DNA of 64,000 bases from AC-32 sp036265535. GTDB lineage: Bacteria > Actinomycetota > Thermoleophilia > Gaiellales > Gaiellaceae. Below are positions 33,798-40,587 of this stretch, piece after piece. A model generated the notes under the pieces. It was given only the letters and a program-made list of their open reading frames with translations, was not told where the DNA came from and did not search any database. A program made the position numbers and the translations under genes. The stretch is from positions 1 to 64,000 of the forward strand of contig DATAOV010000040.1 of the NCBI GenBank assembly GCA_036265535.1. The letters run 5' to 3'. Positions within the stretch are counted from its first letter, which is position 1. Every line of letters starts with the position of its first letter.

Positions 33798-34307
33798 GTG
33801 GACACCTATCTGGCCGTCGCGAGCAAACGCGACTGGCGCAGCTATGCCGACCGGCCGGTCCCGCCGGAGGTCGAGCGGCGCATCCTCGACGCGGGGCGGG
33901 TCGCCGGGAGCGCGATGAACCGACAGCCCTGGGACTTCGTCGTGGTCGAGTCGCCCGAGGCGAGGGAGCGGGTCGCGCAGACGGTCTATGCGCAGGACAA
34001 CGTGCGCAGCGCGGCGCTCGTGATCGCGATCGCCACCCCCGGCGGAGCGTCCACGCTCGACGTCGGCCGGGCGATGCAGAACATGTTCCTGGCCGCCTGG
34101 AACGACGGTGTCGTCTCGTGCCCGAACGGGATGCCGGAGCCGGACGCGGCCGCCCGGGCGCTCGGGCTGGAGGACGGTTTCCTGCCTGTGAGCATCCCGA
34201 GCTTCGGCTACCCGAAGCGCCCGCTCGAGCCCGAGTCGAAGAGCGCCGAGGAGTGGATCGGAGAGGCGAACCGCAAGCCTCTCGAGGAGCTCGTTCGGCG
34301 CATTTGA
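33798..34307 (+). CDS. Nitroreductase-family protein
   Basis: A 169-residue flavin-dependent oxidoreductase of the nitroreductase fold: SKRDWRSYADRPVPPEVERRILDAGRVAGSAMNRQPWDFVVVES is the FMN-phosphate-binding N-terminal block (R-S-x-R-x-Y type), followed by a dimer-forming helix DVGRAMQNMFLAAWNDGV. It is shorter than typical 200-residue members. The substrate is unknown. It is not part of the usual coaD-DUF177-rpmF block and follows directly after repeat copy A, so it may be an insertion. Starts with GTG. Confidence 0.83.
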   Translation: MDTYLAVASKRDWRSYADRPVPPEVERRILDAGRVAGSAMNRQPWDFVVVESPEARERVAQTVYAQDNVRSAALVIAIATPGGASTLDVGRAMQNMFLAAWNDGVVSCPNGMPEPDAAARALGLEDGFLPVSIPSFGYPKRPLEPESKSAEEWIGEANRKPLEELVRRI

Positions 34308-34314
34308 GCGTTGC

Positions 34315-34320
34315 TACCGT
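34315..34320 (+). promoter_or_regulatory. -10 box of the DUF177 gene, leaderless type
   Basis: TACCGT ends 8 nt before the ATG at 34328. Confidence 0.45.
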
Positions 34321-34327
34321 GGTCGCG

Positions 34328-34834
34328 ATGACCACGCTGAACCTGCGCACGATCAAGCTTCGCTCGGGCGAGCAGTTCCGCGAGGAGCAGGAGATCCAGC
34401 TCGAGCCCCTCGAGCTCGGCGGCCAGCGCTACCTGCCCGTGCCGCAGGAGGTGCCGGCTGAGCTGACGATCACCCGCGCGTCGACCGGGACCGTCTTCGA
34501 GCTGGCCTTCCGGGTGCGCCTGCACGGGCCCTGCTACCGCTGCCTCGAGGACGCCATGCTCGAGGTTCCGATCTCCGCCCGCGAGTACCAGGCGACGAAC
34601 CCGGAGTCCGACGAGATGCGCACGCCCTACCTGGAGAACGACCGGCTCGACCTCTCGGCGTGGGCCCGCGATGCGCTCGCGCTCGAGCTCCCCGACAAGA
34701 TCCTCTGCAAGCCCGACTGCGCCGGCCTCTGCCCTGTCTGCGGCAAGGACCTGAACGTCGAGCCCCACGACCACGGAGAGCCGGAGCCGGACTCACGCTG
34801 GTCGGCGCTCGCCGAGCTGAAGAACAAGCTCTAG
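34328..34834 (+). CDS. DUF177 (YceD) family protein
   Basis: A 168-residue protein of the YceD family, usually encoded next to rpmF and needed for 23S rRNA/large-subunit maturation in plants and bacteria. Visible motifs are LHGPCYRCLEDA and the C-terminal CKPDCAGLCPVCGKDLN, a zinc-ribbon-like cysteine set. rpmF lies 3 kb downstream; the two-component operon on the other strand has been inserted between them. The stop codon directly abuts the stop of the convergent membrane protein gene. Confidence 0.88.
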   Translation: MTTLNLRTIKLRSGEQFREEQEIQLEPLELGGQRYLPVPQEVPAELTITRASTGTVFELAFRVRLHGPCYRCLEDAMLEVPISAREYQATNPESDEMRTPYLENDRLDLSAWARDALALELPDKILCKPDCAGLCPVCGKDLNVEPHDHGEPEPDSRWSALAELKNKL

Positions 34835-35152
34835 CTAATCGTCGCCACCGCCACCACCACCGCGGCCCGAGTGGTCGCTACCGCCGCCCCCTCCGCTGCG
34901 GCCCCCGTGGTCGTCGGTCGTCGTCGCGCGAGTCGTCGTTGCGCGAGTCGTCGTCGGCGTCGTCCGCGTCGTGCGAGTCGTCACCGTTGTCGTCTCGACC
35001 CGAGCCGGGGCCAGGCCCTGCGGCTTGAGCTGCAGGCGCGTCACCGGCACGGCGACCGAGTCTCGCGAGACGTAGTAGGCGGCGAACCCGATCCCCGCGG
35101 CGCAGAGGAGCCCGACGACGGCGAGGACGGCTACGACGAGGCTTCGACCCAT
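34835..35152 (-). CDS. Membrane-anchored protein with Thr-rich and Gly/Asp/His-rich tail
   Basis: A 105-residue protein. The first 26 residues form a membrane helix (SLVVAVLAVVGLLCAAGIGFAAYYV); after about 25 further residues comes a run of Thr and Arg (TTT, RATTT repeats) and then a tail of DDHGG, SGGGGGS and RGGGGGGDD. The outside part is surely disordered and may be glycosylated or bind cations. The gene overlaps the end of the histidine kinase gene by 22 bp, so it is in the same operon. No family is recognised. Confidence 0.7.
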   Translation of the reverse strand: MGRSLVVAVLAVVGLLCAAGIGFAAYYVSRDSVAVPVTRLQLKPQGLAPARVETTTVTTRTTRTTPTTTRATTTRATTTDDHGGRSGGGGGSDHSGRGGGGGGDD

Positions 35153-36540
35153 GCTTCCTCCTTGAGCGTAGCCGCGGCCGGGAAACGCACCTCGGCGCGC
35201 GTTCCTCCCTCGAGCCGGTTCGCGAGCGCCGCTCGCCCGTTCCAGCGCCGGGCCAGCGTGTCCACGATCGCCAGGCCGAGCCCGGTGCCCGCGCGCTGGC
35301 TCCCCGCCGAGCCGCGGGCGAAGCGCTCGAAGAGCTGCGTCTCCTCACCTGCGGCCAGCCCCGGCCCCTCGTCGAGCACTGCGAGCCAGGTCTCGCCGCC
35401 CTCCCGGCCCCAGTCGATCTCGACTCGGGAGGGCGAGTAGCGGAGGGCATTCTCGATCAGGTTGTCGAGCAGGATCGCGAGGTCTTCCTCCGAGGCCGCG
35501 ATAGTCGCCTCGCCGTTGCCGACGAGCTCGAGCGAGCGCCCGTCCTGCTCGGCCGTGACCGCCCAGCGCTCGTGGGCCCGCTCGGCCGCACGCGCGAGCG
35601 AGACCGGACGGCTGGGCCCGGGCTTGTCTCCTTCGCGCGCGAGCGTCAGCAGCGACGTCAGGAGCCGGGCGAGCCGCTCGACCTCTCGCTCGGCCGCCTC
35701 GATCTCCTGCTCCGCGTCTGCCTCGCGGCCGAGCTTCGCGCGGGTCGACTCGAGCCGAAGGCGCAGCCCGGTCAAGGGCGTGCGCAGCTGATGCGAGGCG
35801 TTGGCCACGAACTCGCGCTGGGCGGCGAGGACGGTTGCGAGACGATCGGTCATGTCGTTGAAGGCCGCGGCCACCTCCCGCTGTTCGCTCGGGCCGGTCA
35901 CCTCGGCCCTCGCCTCGAGGTCGCCCGCTTCCACCCGCCGAGCCGTCAAGGCGAGGCTTCGCAGCGGCTTCGAGAGCGAGCTGGCGAGCAGCCACGCCAC
36001 CACGAGCCCCACGAGCAAGGCGAACGCCCCGATCGCGGCGAGCGCGAGCACACCTCGCCGGATCCGCGAATGCACGGCGTCGATGCTCTGCGTCACGCGC
36101 ACGGCTCCCACCACTCGGCCGTTGTTGGTGACGGGAACCGCCGTGTAGAGCAGGTCCTGGCCGAGAGTGTCGCTGTGCCGCTCGCCCTGGGCCCGACCGG
36201 CGTTCAGGGCCGTGCGGATTTCGGGCCGGGAGGCGTATGGCAGGGGGCCTGGGATGCCGGCAGCCGTGGAGTCGGCGAGCAGGCGGCCTCGCCCGTCGAC
36301 GATGATCACGCGTCCGCCGAGGTCACGGCCGGACTGGCGGGAGAGCCGCTCCAGCGCGGTAGCCCGGTCCATCTGTCCTGAAGCGTTGGCGGCGACGATC
36401 ACCGCTTGCGCTGCGGCCTCGTTCTTCACCTCCGCATCGATCCGGCGCGCGAGGTTGAGGGCCAGCGGCAGCTCCAGCGCGACGAGGATCAGCAGCAGGA
36501 CGTAGGCGAACGCCCCCAGGAGCCGGAGGCGGAGGCTCAT
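35131..36540 (-). CDS. Sensor histidine kinase of a two-component system
   Basis: A 469-residue membrane kinase. Two transmembrane helices (about 7-29 and 165-190) enclose an extracellular sensor domain with AVPVTNNGRVVGAVRVTQ. A HAMP domain follows, then the DHp helix with His250 in NASHQLRTPLTGL, and a catalytic domain with the N box NLIENALRYSP and G boxes DEGPGLAAGEE and GTGLGLAIV. All catalytic residues are present. Its start overlaps the response-regulator stop (ATGA). The ligand is unknown; the neighbours are two small exported proteins. Confidence 0.93.
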   Translation of the reverse strand: MSLRLRLLGAFAYVLLLILVALELPLALNLARRIDAEVKNEAAAQAVIVAANASGQMDRATALERLSRQSGRDLGGRVIIVDGRGRLLADSTAAGIPGPLPYASRPEIRTALNAGRAQGERHSDTLGQDLLYTAVPVTNNGRVVGAVRVTQSIDAVHSRIRRGVLALAAIGAFALLVGLVVAWLLASSLSKPLRSLALTARRVEAGDLEARAEVTGPSEQREVAAAFNDMTDRLATVLAAQREFVANASHQLRTPLTGLRLRLESTRAKLGREADAEQEIEAAEREVERLARLLTSLLTLAREGDKPGPSRPVSLARAAERAHERWAVTAEQDGRSLELVGNGEATIAASEEDLAILLDNLIENALRYSPSRVEIDWGREGGETWLAVLDEGPGLAAGEETQLFERFARGSAGSQRAGTGLGLAIVDTLARRWNGRAALANRLEGGTRAEVRFPAAATLKEEAWVEASS

Positions 36541-37241
36541 CCCGCCTCGTCGGGCGACGAGAAGCGGAAGCCGACTCCACGCACGGTATGCAGGTAGCGC
36601 GGCTCGGCGGGGTCGTCGCCGAGCTTGCGGCGGATACCGCTCACGTGCACGTCAAGCGTCTTCGTCGAGCCGAACCAGTTCGGGTCCCAGACCTCGTCGA
36701 TCAGTCGCTCCCGAGTGACCACCGAGCCGGCATTGCGCATCAGCAGCTGCAGCAGCTCGAACTCCTTCCTGCTCAGCTCGAGCGCCTTGCCGTCGAGTGT
36801 GGCCTCGTGCCGGGCCGGGTCGAGCCGCAGCTCGCCGACCTCCAGCGGCCTCTCGTCGGCCTGCTCCGGCGCCTCGGTGCGGCGCAACACGGCTCGGATG
36901 CGCGCGACCACCTCGCGGGCGCTGAAGGGCTTGACCACGTAGTCGTCGGCGCCGAGCTCCAGGCCGACGACGCGGTCGGCCTCCTCGCCACGGGCCGTGA
37001 GCATGATGATCGGCACCTGCGATCGCTTGCGCAGCTCACGGCAGACGTCGAACCCCGAGCCGTCGGGAAGCATCAGGTCGAGCAGAACGAGGTCAGGGTC
37101 GCGTCTGGCGAGCTCGAGCGCCTCGGCGACGGTGCCGGCGACTTGCGTCTCGAAGCCCTCGCGCCGAAGCGCCTCGGCGAGCGGCTCGGTGATCGAGGTC
37201 TCGTCCTCGACCAGGAGGATGGTGCGCTTCGGCCGGCTCAT
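36537..37241 (-). CDS. OmpR/PhoB-family response regulator
   Basis: A 234-residue transcription factor. The receiver has the acidic pocket VEDE, phospho-acceptor Asp55 in LLDLMLPDGSG, the Thr in MLTARGEEADRV and Lys in YVVKPFSARE. The C-terminal winged helix ends with TLDVHVSGIRRKLGDDPAEPRYLHTVRGVGFRF. ATG 37241 gives the usual N-terminus. It should bind tandem direct repeats; a candidate with an 11-bp period lies at 37715-37744, upstream of this operon. Confidence 0.94.
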   Translation of the reverse strand: MSRPKRTILLVEDETSITEPLAEALRREGFETQVAGTVAEALELARRDPDLVLLDLMLPDGSGFDVCRELRKRSQVPIIMLTARGEEADRVVGLELGADDYVVKPFSAREVVARIRAVLRRTEAPEQADERPLEVGELRLDPARHEATLDGKALELSRKEFELLQLLMRNAGSVVTRERLIDEVWDPNWFGSTKTLDVHVSGIRRKLGDDPAEPRYLHTVRGVGFRFSSPDEAG

Positions 37242-37263
37242 TGCCGGGAATTGTTCCTGACCG

Positions 37264-37635
37264 CTAGTCGTCGTGGCCGTCTTCGTGACCGGAGCCGTCC
37301 TCGTCTCCGCTACCGGGGCCGGAGCTGTCGTCCCGGCCGCCGGGCCCGCGGTTGCGGTCGCCACGGTGGTCGTCGGCTGCAGGCGCGCCCGTGCAGCGCG
37401 CGTCGTTCGCGTGCTCGGGCTCGTCGCACGGGCCGCGCAGGTCCTCGCCGGGCTCGTTCATGCGCCCGCGCTCGGTCACCTGCCCGCGATCGTCGTGTCG
37501 CACCGTGAACGTGGCCGGAGACGGCGTGGTTCCGACCGTCGGGCTGTTCGTGGAGTCCAGGCTCGTCATCGTGCCCGCGAACGCGACGCCCGCCATAAGC
37601 AGGACTCCTCCGATGATGGCTGCCAGCTTGAACAT
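37264..37635 (-). CDS. Exported disordered Asp/Gly/His-rich protein, first gene of the two-component operon
   Basis: A 123-residue protein with a signal peptide (MFKLAAIIGGVLLMAGVAFAG) and no recognised domain. The mature part is hydrophilic, has one pair of cysteines (GPCDEPEHANDARC) and ends in a repetitive DGSGHEDGHDD tail. Such acidic His-containing tails can bind Ca, Zn or Cu, which may be relevant to what the adjacent kinase senses; this is an inference. It has a GAGGGA ribosome site. It ends 22 bp before the response regulator start. Confidence 0.7.
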   Translation of the reverse strand: MFKLAAIIGGVLLMAGVAFAGTMTSLDSTNSPTVGTTPSPATFTVRHDDRGQVTERGRMNEPGEDLRGPCDEPEHANDARCTGAPAADDHRGDRNRGPGGRDDSSGPGSGDEDGSGHEDGHDD

Positions 37636-37714
37636 GTCGTCGCTCCCTCTTCGGTTGGTCTCCGAAGGCTCGCTGCAGCCGAGTTCGGCGCGGGCAACCG
37701 AAAGCGAGCAGAGT

Positions 37715-37744
37715 GCAAAGGCTCGGTAAAGCCTTGGCAAAGGC
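37715..37744. promoter_or_regulatory. Three direct repeats with 11-bp period, candidate OmpR-type operator
   Basis: GCAAAGGC at 37715, GTAAAGCC at 37726 and GCAAAGGC at 37737 are spaced exactly 11 bp apart, the spacing bound by OmpR/PhoB-family regulators. They lie 80 bp upstream of the two-component operon and also cover the -35 region of the divergent rpmF promoter, so either or both could be controlled. Confidence 0.6.
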
Positions 37745-37761
37745 GGGGATCGGGCGCTGGC

Positions 37762-37767
37762 TATACT
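37762..37767 (+). promoter_or_regulatory. -10 box of rpmF
   Basis: TATACT ends 10 nt before the rpmF ATG, giving a leader of about 3 nt. Confidence 0.5.
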
Positions 37768-37776
37768 CCGCCGCCG

Positions 37777-37965
37777 ATGGCCGTCCCCAAGAAAAAGACC
37801 TCCAAGTCGCGCCGGGACAAGCGGCGCGCCACGCATCGGCTCGAGGCGCCGCGGGTGAACACCTGCCCGCAATGCGGACGGCCCAAGCAGCCGCACCGGA
37901 TGTGCCCGAACTGCAAGACCTACGGCGGCCGCGAGATCGAGCCGCTGCGCACGCCGACTCCTTAG
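37777..37965 (+). CDS. rpmF: Ribosomal protein bL32, zinc-binding form
   Basis: Large-subunit ribosomal protein of 62 residues starting AVPKKKTSKSRRDKRRATH. It keeps both cysteine pairs, CPQC and CPNC, so it is the zinc-binding (C+) form. It lies in the usual DUF177-rpmF-plsX-acpP order except that the two-component operon precedes it and repeat copy B follows it. Confidence 0.96.
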   Translation: MAVPKKKTSKSRRDKRRATHRLEAPRVNTCPQCGRPKQPHRMCPNCKTYGGREIEPLRTPTP

Positions 37966-37994
37966 AGACGTTTGCCGATGACCTTCACAGACCC

Positions 37995-38063
37995 GACCGG
38001 TCATTTCAGACGGACACGCTGGCAGGGCCAGCGCGTCCTGAAGACGGCAAGGCAAGCGACGCC
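37995..38063 (+). repeat. Dispersed stem-loop repeat, copy B (69 bp)
   Basis: Begins GACCGGTC and TTCAGACGG, then a 12-nt-armed stem with one mismatch and tip CTGGC-AGG-GCCAG. Relative to copy A both sides of this stem have changed in a compensating way. The second stem is degenerate (GGCAAGGC...GACGCC). It ends 8 bp before the plsX ATG, so it supplies most of the plsX leader. Confidence 0.88.
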
Positions 38064-38070
38064 TTAGGAC

Positions 38071-39069
38071 ATGACGAGGGTCGCCGTCGACGCGATGGGC
38101 GGCGACAGAGCGCCCGAAGAGGTCGTCGCAGGCGCGCTCGAGGCGGCGGGCGACGGCATCGAGCCGATCCTCTTCGGCCCGGTCGGCCTCGAGACCGGCG
38201 GGCTCGAGCTCGTCGCGACGACGCACGTGATCGGCATGGACGAGAAGCCGGCCGAGGCCGTTCGCGGCAAGCCGGACAGCTCGCTCGTCGCGGCCTGCCA
38301 CGCGGTGGGCGACGGCAACGCCGACGCGGTGGTCTCGGCGGGGAACACCGGCGCGATGCTGGCGGCCTGCTTCCTCGAGCTGCGCCGCCTGCCTGGCGTG
38401 GCGCGCCCTGCGATTGCGGTCGTGATCCCGGCCCAGCGCGGCCCGTCGGTGCTGATCGACGCAGGCGCGAACGCCGACGCGCGGCCGGAGCACCTACTCC
38501 AGTTCGCGCACATGGGCTGCGTGTTCGCCGAGGACGTCCTCGAGGTGAGCGACCCGCAAGTCCGCCTGCTCTCGATCGGCGAGGAGCCGGAAAAGGGCAA
38601 CCAGCTGACGCTCGAGGCGCACGCCCTCTTGGCCGGCGACGACGGCCTCCGCTTCGCCGGGAACACCGAGAGCCGCGATCTCCTGCTCGGCACCGCCGAC
38701 GTCGTCGTCTGCGACGGCTTCACCGGCAACGTCGTTCTCAAGCTGACGGAAGGAACCATCAAGACCGTGCTCGAGGAACTGCGCGAAGAGATCGTCGCGA
38801 GCCGGCGCGGGCGCATCGGGGGCCTGCTCGTCCGGCCGGCCGCGCGCGGGCTGCGGCAACGGCTCGACCCCGAGACCTACGGCGGCGCCTACCTGCTGGG
38901 TCTCCGCGGGCTCGCGGTGATCGCCCACGGCAACTCGTCGCGCCGCGCGATCGCGAATGCGATTCGGCTCGCCGCCAGGGGCGTAGAGCACGATGTCGTC
39001 GGCAAGCTCGCGCAGCGTCTTCCGGAAAGAGTGTTAGCATCCGCGCGCTCTGAAGCCCCCGGCAAGTGA
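38071..39069 (+). CDS. plsX: Phosphate acyltransferase PlsX
   Basis: Converts acyl-ACP to acyl phosphate for phospholipid synthesis. The 332-residue protein starts TRVAVDAMGGDRAPEEVV, the family signature, and has VSAGNTGAMLAACFLELRRLPGV, LIDAGANADARPEHLLQFA and VCDGFTGNVVLKLTEG. The length is normal. Only a weak AGGA precedes the ATG; the upstream bases belong to repeat copy B. acpP, its substrate carrier, follows directly. Confidence 0.96.
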   Translation: MTRVAVDAMGGDRAPEEVVAGALEAAGDGIEPILFGPVGLETGGLELVATTHVIGMDEKPAEAVRGKPDSSLVAACHAVGDGNADAVVSAGNTGAMLAACFLELRRLPGVARPAIAVVIPAQRGPSVLIDAGANADARPEHLLQFAHMGCVFAEDVLEVSDPQVRLLSIGEEPEKGNQLTLEAHALLAGDDGLRFAGNTESRDLLLGTADVVVCDGFTGNVVLKLTEGTIKTVLEELREEIVASRRGRIGGLLVRPAARGLRQRLDPETYGGAYLLGLRGLAVIAHGNSSRRAIANAIRLAARGVEHDVVGKLAQRLPERVLASARSEAPGK

Positions 39070-39075
39070 GGTGAA

Positions 39076-39321
39076 ATGGCAGCGTCACGAGAGGAAGTGT
39101 TCGAGCGGGTCAAGGAAGTCCTGACGGAACAGCTCGGAGTCGACGAGAACGAGGTCACGGAGGATGCCTCGTTCCAGGAGGACCTCGACGCAGATTCACT
39201 CGATCTCGTGGAGCTGATCATGGAGCTGGAGGACCAGTTCGGGATCAAGATCTCGGACGACGACGCGCAAAAGATCCAGACCGTCGGGCAGGCCGTCGAC
39301 TACGTCTCCACGCACCAGTAG
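39076..39321 (+). CDS. acpP: Acyl carrier protein
   Basis: An 81-residue acidic helical protein carrying the growing acyl chain on 4'-phosphopantetheine. The attachment Ser is in LDADSLDLVELIM; the surrounding residues, including DSL, are the family motif. The start has a GAGGTG ribosome site. It lies between plsX and rnc as in many bacteria. Confidence 0.97.
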   Translation: MAASREEVFERVKEVLTEQLGVDENEVTEDASFQEDLDADSLDLVELIMELEDQFGIKISDDDAQKIQTVGQAVDYVSTHQ

Positions 39322-39352
39322 CCGCGCACCGGGCGGTCGGCCCGAGGAGCTG

Positions 39353-40015
39353 ATGACGCTCATCGACCGGCTGCCGGAGGAGTTGCTGGAGAACGTCTTC
39401 ACGCACAGTTCCTGGGCGCCCGATCGCGCGTCCTCGTACGAACGACTCGAGTTCCTCGGCGACAGCGTCCTGGAACTCGCGATTGCGCGTGCGCTGTACG
39501 AGCGCTACCCCGACTCCTCGGAGGGCGGGATGGCCAAGATCCGTTCGCACGTGGTCTCCCGCGCAAGCTGCGCGATCGTCGCGCGGGAAATCGGGCTTGG
39601 GAAGCGGCTGGCCGAGAAGGGCGCCGAGCTCGCGCCGTCGGAAGAGCTCGAGCGGCTGGCGCGCAACCGGAACGTCCTGGCGGCGCTGCTCGAGGCGTCA
39701 CTCGCGGCGCTGTACCTCCAGCATGGGTTCGAGCCGATTCGCGAGGCCGTGGTGGCGGCGTTCGACGGCCGCATCACCTACGCGCTGACGACGCACGTCG
39801 ACCACAAGACGGAGCTGCAGGAGGAGCTGGCCCGCCAGGGGCGTCAGGTCGCCTACAACGTGCTCGACGTCCAGGGGCCGCCGCACGACCGCACCTTCAC
39901 CTGCGCCGCGATGATCGACGGCGAGGAGACCGGCGTCGGCACGGGGCGCTCGAAGAAGGACGCCGAGCAGGCTGCGGCGGGCGAGGCGCTCGCCCGCCTT
40001 CGGCAAGCCGCTTGA
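39353..40015 (+). CDS. rnc: Ribonuclease III
   Basis: Double-strand-specific endoribonuclease for rRNA processing. The 220-residue protein has the catalytic signature ERLEFLGDSVLEL near residue 30, the second acidic site in LEASLAALYLQHG and a C-terminal dsRNA-binding domain (DHKTELQEELARQGRQVAYNV...GVGTGRSKKDAEQAAAGEAL). A GAGGAG ribosome site precedes the ATG. It follows acpP, the standard order. Confidence 0.96.
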   Translation: MTLIDRLPEELLENVFTHSSWAPDRASSYERLEFLGDSVLELAIARALYERYPDSSEGGMAKIRSHVVSRASCAIVAREIGLGKRLAEKGAELAPSEELERLARNRNVLAALLEASLAALYLQHGFEPIREAVVAAFDGRITYALTTHVDHKTELQEELARQGRQVAYNVLDVQGPPHDRTFTCAAMIDGEETGVGTGRSKKDAEQAAAGEALARLRQAA

Positions 40016-40068
40016 ACGCGGCTGCCCGAGGCGATTGAGTGCACCAGTTCCCAGTCAGAGGAGGCTCG

Positions 40069-40365
40069 ATGGACATGTACGTGATCCTCCGCCGCAGCGG
40101 CTGGAGCTCGCCCGAGGAGCTCCAGGAGGCGGCGGCCCGCTCCAGTCAGGTCGGCGACGAGGAGATGTCGGACGACATCCGCTGGATCCGCAGCTACGTC
40201 CTCGAGGAGGACGGCGGCTCGGTGGGCACGGTCTGCATCTACCAGGCCACCAGCCCGGAGAAGGTTCGAGAACACGCGTCTCGGGCAGGTCTCCCTGCAG
40301 ACGAGGTCATCAAGGTCGTGGACACGGTGCTGGTCAGGCCGGATCCCGAGCCCGCGGCCGCCTGA
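40069..40365 (+). CDS. DUF4242 family protein
   Basis: A 98-residue protein with the DUF4242 pattern: a strand MYVILRRSGWSSPEEL, helix QEAAARSSQV, IRWIRSYVLEEDGGSVGTVCIYQATSPEKVREHASRAGLPADEVIKV. Family members are ferredoxin-like dimers, some of which bind nickel. ATG 40069 is chosen because AGAGGAGG lies 6 nt upstream. It is inserted with the next small gene between rnc and smc, where mutM is often found. The function is unknown. Confidence 0.78.
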   Translation: MDMYVILRRSGWSSPEELQEAAARSSQVGDEEMSDDIRWIRSYVLEEDGGSVGTVCIYQATSPEKVREHASRAGLPADEVIKVVDTVLVRPDPEPAAA

Positions 40366-40376
40366 GAGGAGAACTC

Positions 40377-40535
40377 ATGGCGAAAGCGATCAACTGCGCG
40401 TGCGGCGAGACGATTCGCGGCGAGACCGAGGACGAGGTGCTCGACAACGCCGAGGAGCACGTCCGGGAAAAGCACGCCGACATGGCCAACCAGTTCCCGC
40501 GCGAGACGCTGGCCGGGATGGTCGTCGACGAGTAG
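40377..40535 (+). CDS. Small DUF1059-type protein
   Basis: A 52-residue protein resembling DUF1059 proteins: INCACGETIRGETEDEVLDNAEEHVREKH, with two Cys (CAC) near the start and His residues in the second helix that could form a small metal site. A GAGAGGAG ribosome site precedes the ATG. It lies 11 bp after the DUF4242 gene and probably shares its transcript. The function is unknown. Confidence 0.78.
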   Translation: MAKAINCACGETIRGETEDEVLDNAEEHVREKHADMANQFPRETLAGMVVDE

Positions 40536-40572
40536 TGACTGTCGGGCGGGCGGCGCTATCCGCGTCGCTCGC

Positions 40573-40578
40573 TAGCCT
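40573..40578 (+). promoter_or_regulatory. -10 box of smc
   Basis: TAGCCT ends 10 nt before the smc GTG, leaving a leader of about 3 nt. Confidence 0.45.
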
Positions 40579-40587
40579 CCCGCCCGC

